Assembly: GCA_963579025.1 (NCBI GenBank)
Contig: CAUZFZ010000100.1
Coordinates: 1-39,997, forward strand
Length of the DNA stretch: 39,997 nucleotides
DNA from: CAUZFZ01 sp963579025
GTDB taxonomy: Bacteria; Planctomycetota; Planctomycetia; Planctomycetales; Planctomycetaceae
Direction: 5' to 3'
The notes under the pieces are model-generated. The model saw nothing but the letters and a program-made list of their open reading frames with translations, was not told the DNA's origin and made no database searches. Position numbers and translations under genes: made by a program. Below, piece after piece: positions 39,872-39,997 of the stretch (position 1 is its first letter; each line of letters starts with the position of its first letter).

Positions 39872-39997
39872 AGGGTGTGATCTCTCTGAGGCGACAACAC
39901 GTGGGAGTTGTGAGTTGGAGTTCTTCGGCTTTTGCCGTGAGTTGAAGTGGTCTTGGAGAAAGCGGCGTCCTTTGCGATCCTGATTTCTGAACGGAAA

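Overview
The window looks like chromosomal DNA of a planctomycete (Planctomycetes, probably Planctomycetales). It is GC-rich, and its genes combine several families typical of that group: a Tat-exported DUF1501 protein, a DUF1080 (3-keto-disaccharide hydrolase-like) protein, a PA14/multi-haem cytochrome c, a protein with a variant of the LEPR-XLL export motif, a giant exported protein of the DUF1581/DUF1583 type, and very large Ser/Thr kinase fusions. This assignment rests on gene content; no rRNA or other taxonomic marker is present.

Layout. 1-1050 (-) is the 5' part of a TIR-domain gene that runs off the left edge. 1051-1979 holds no convincing gene. 1980-11294 (+) is a compact run: TPR membrane protein, PaaK-like AMP-forming ligase, exported beta-propeller glycosidase-like protein, DUF1080 protein, aroA, rsmB (ATGA overlap with aroA) and an FHA-GAF-class III nucleotide cyclase. 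It ends 9 bp from the stop of a convergent gene. 18195-11304 (-) is a four-gene run: penta-haem PA14 cytochrome, exported propeller protein, DUF1501 protein and a D-carbamoylase with all three catalytic residues at their textbook positions. pyrC (+, 18413-19741) faces a 2,048-residue exported protein (-, 19951-26097), which is bracketed by a full and a fragmentary copy of the pyrC 3' end. Next come an exported carboxypeptidase-regulatory-like protein (-) with a clear terminator, the protease operon hslVU (+), a LEPR-variant exported protein with a small sigma-like companion (+), a 1,193-residue pseudokinase-kinase-SRPBCC-DUF5939-degenerate cyclase protein (-), an ArsM-like methyltransferase (-), a FadL-type outer membrane protein (+) with a terminator, and the detached C-terminal TPR part of a kinase/ATPase-type regulator (-) at the right edge.

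Housekeeping functions (aroA, rsmB, pyrC, hslVU) are interleaved with envelope and signalling genes. Signalling is the strongest theme: one FHA-GAF-cyclase that keeps its metal ligands but not the usual base-selecting pair, one kinase carrying an apparently dead cyclase domain, and one TPR regulator fragment. Five intergenic gaps contain paired palindromes that begin GTAG and end CTAC, each with a different stem sequence. This matches the REP/BIME repeats mobilised by RAYT transposases, none of which is encoded here.

The best candidates for something new are the kinase-pseudocyclase fusion, the TIR gene at the left edge, the giant gene between pyrC tail copies, and the REP doublets. No complete, recognisable defence system, CRISPR array, prophage, transposase, tRNA or rRNA gene was found.
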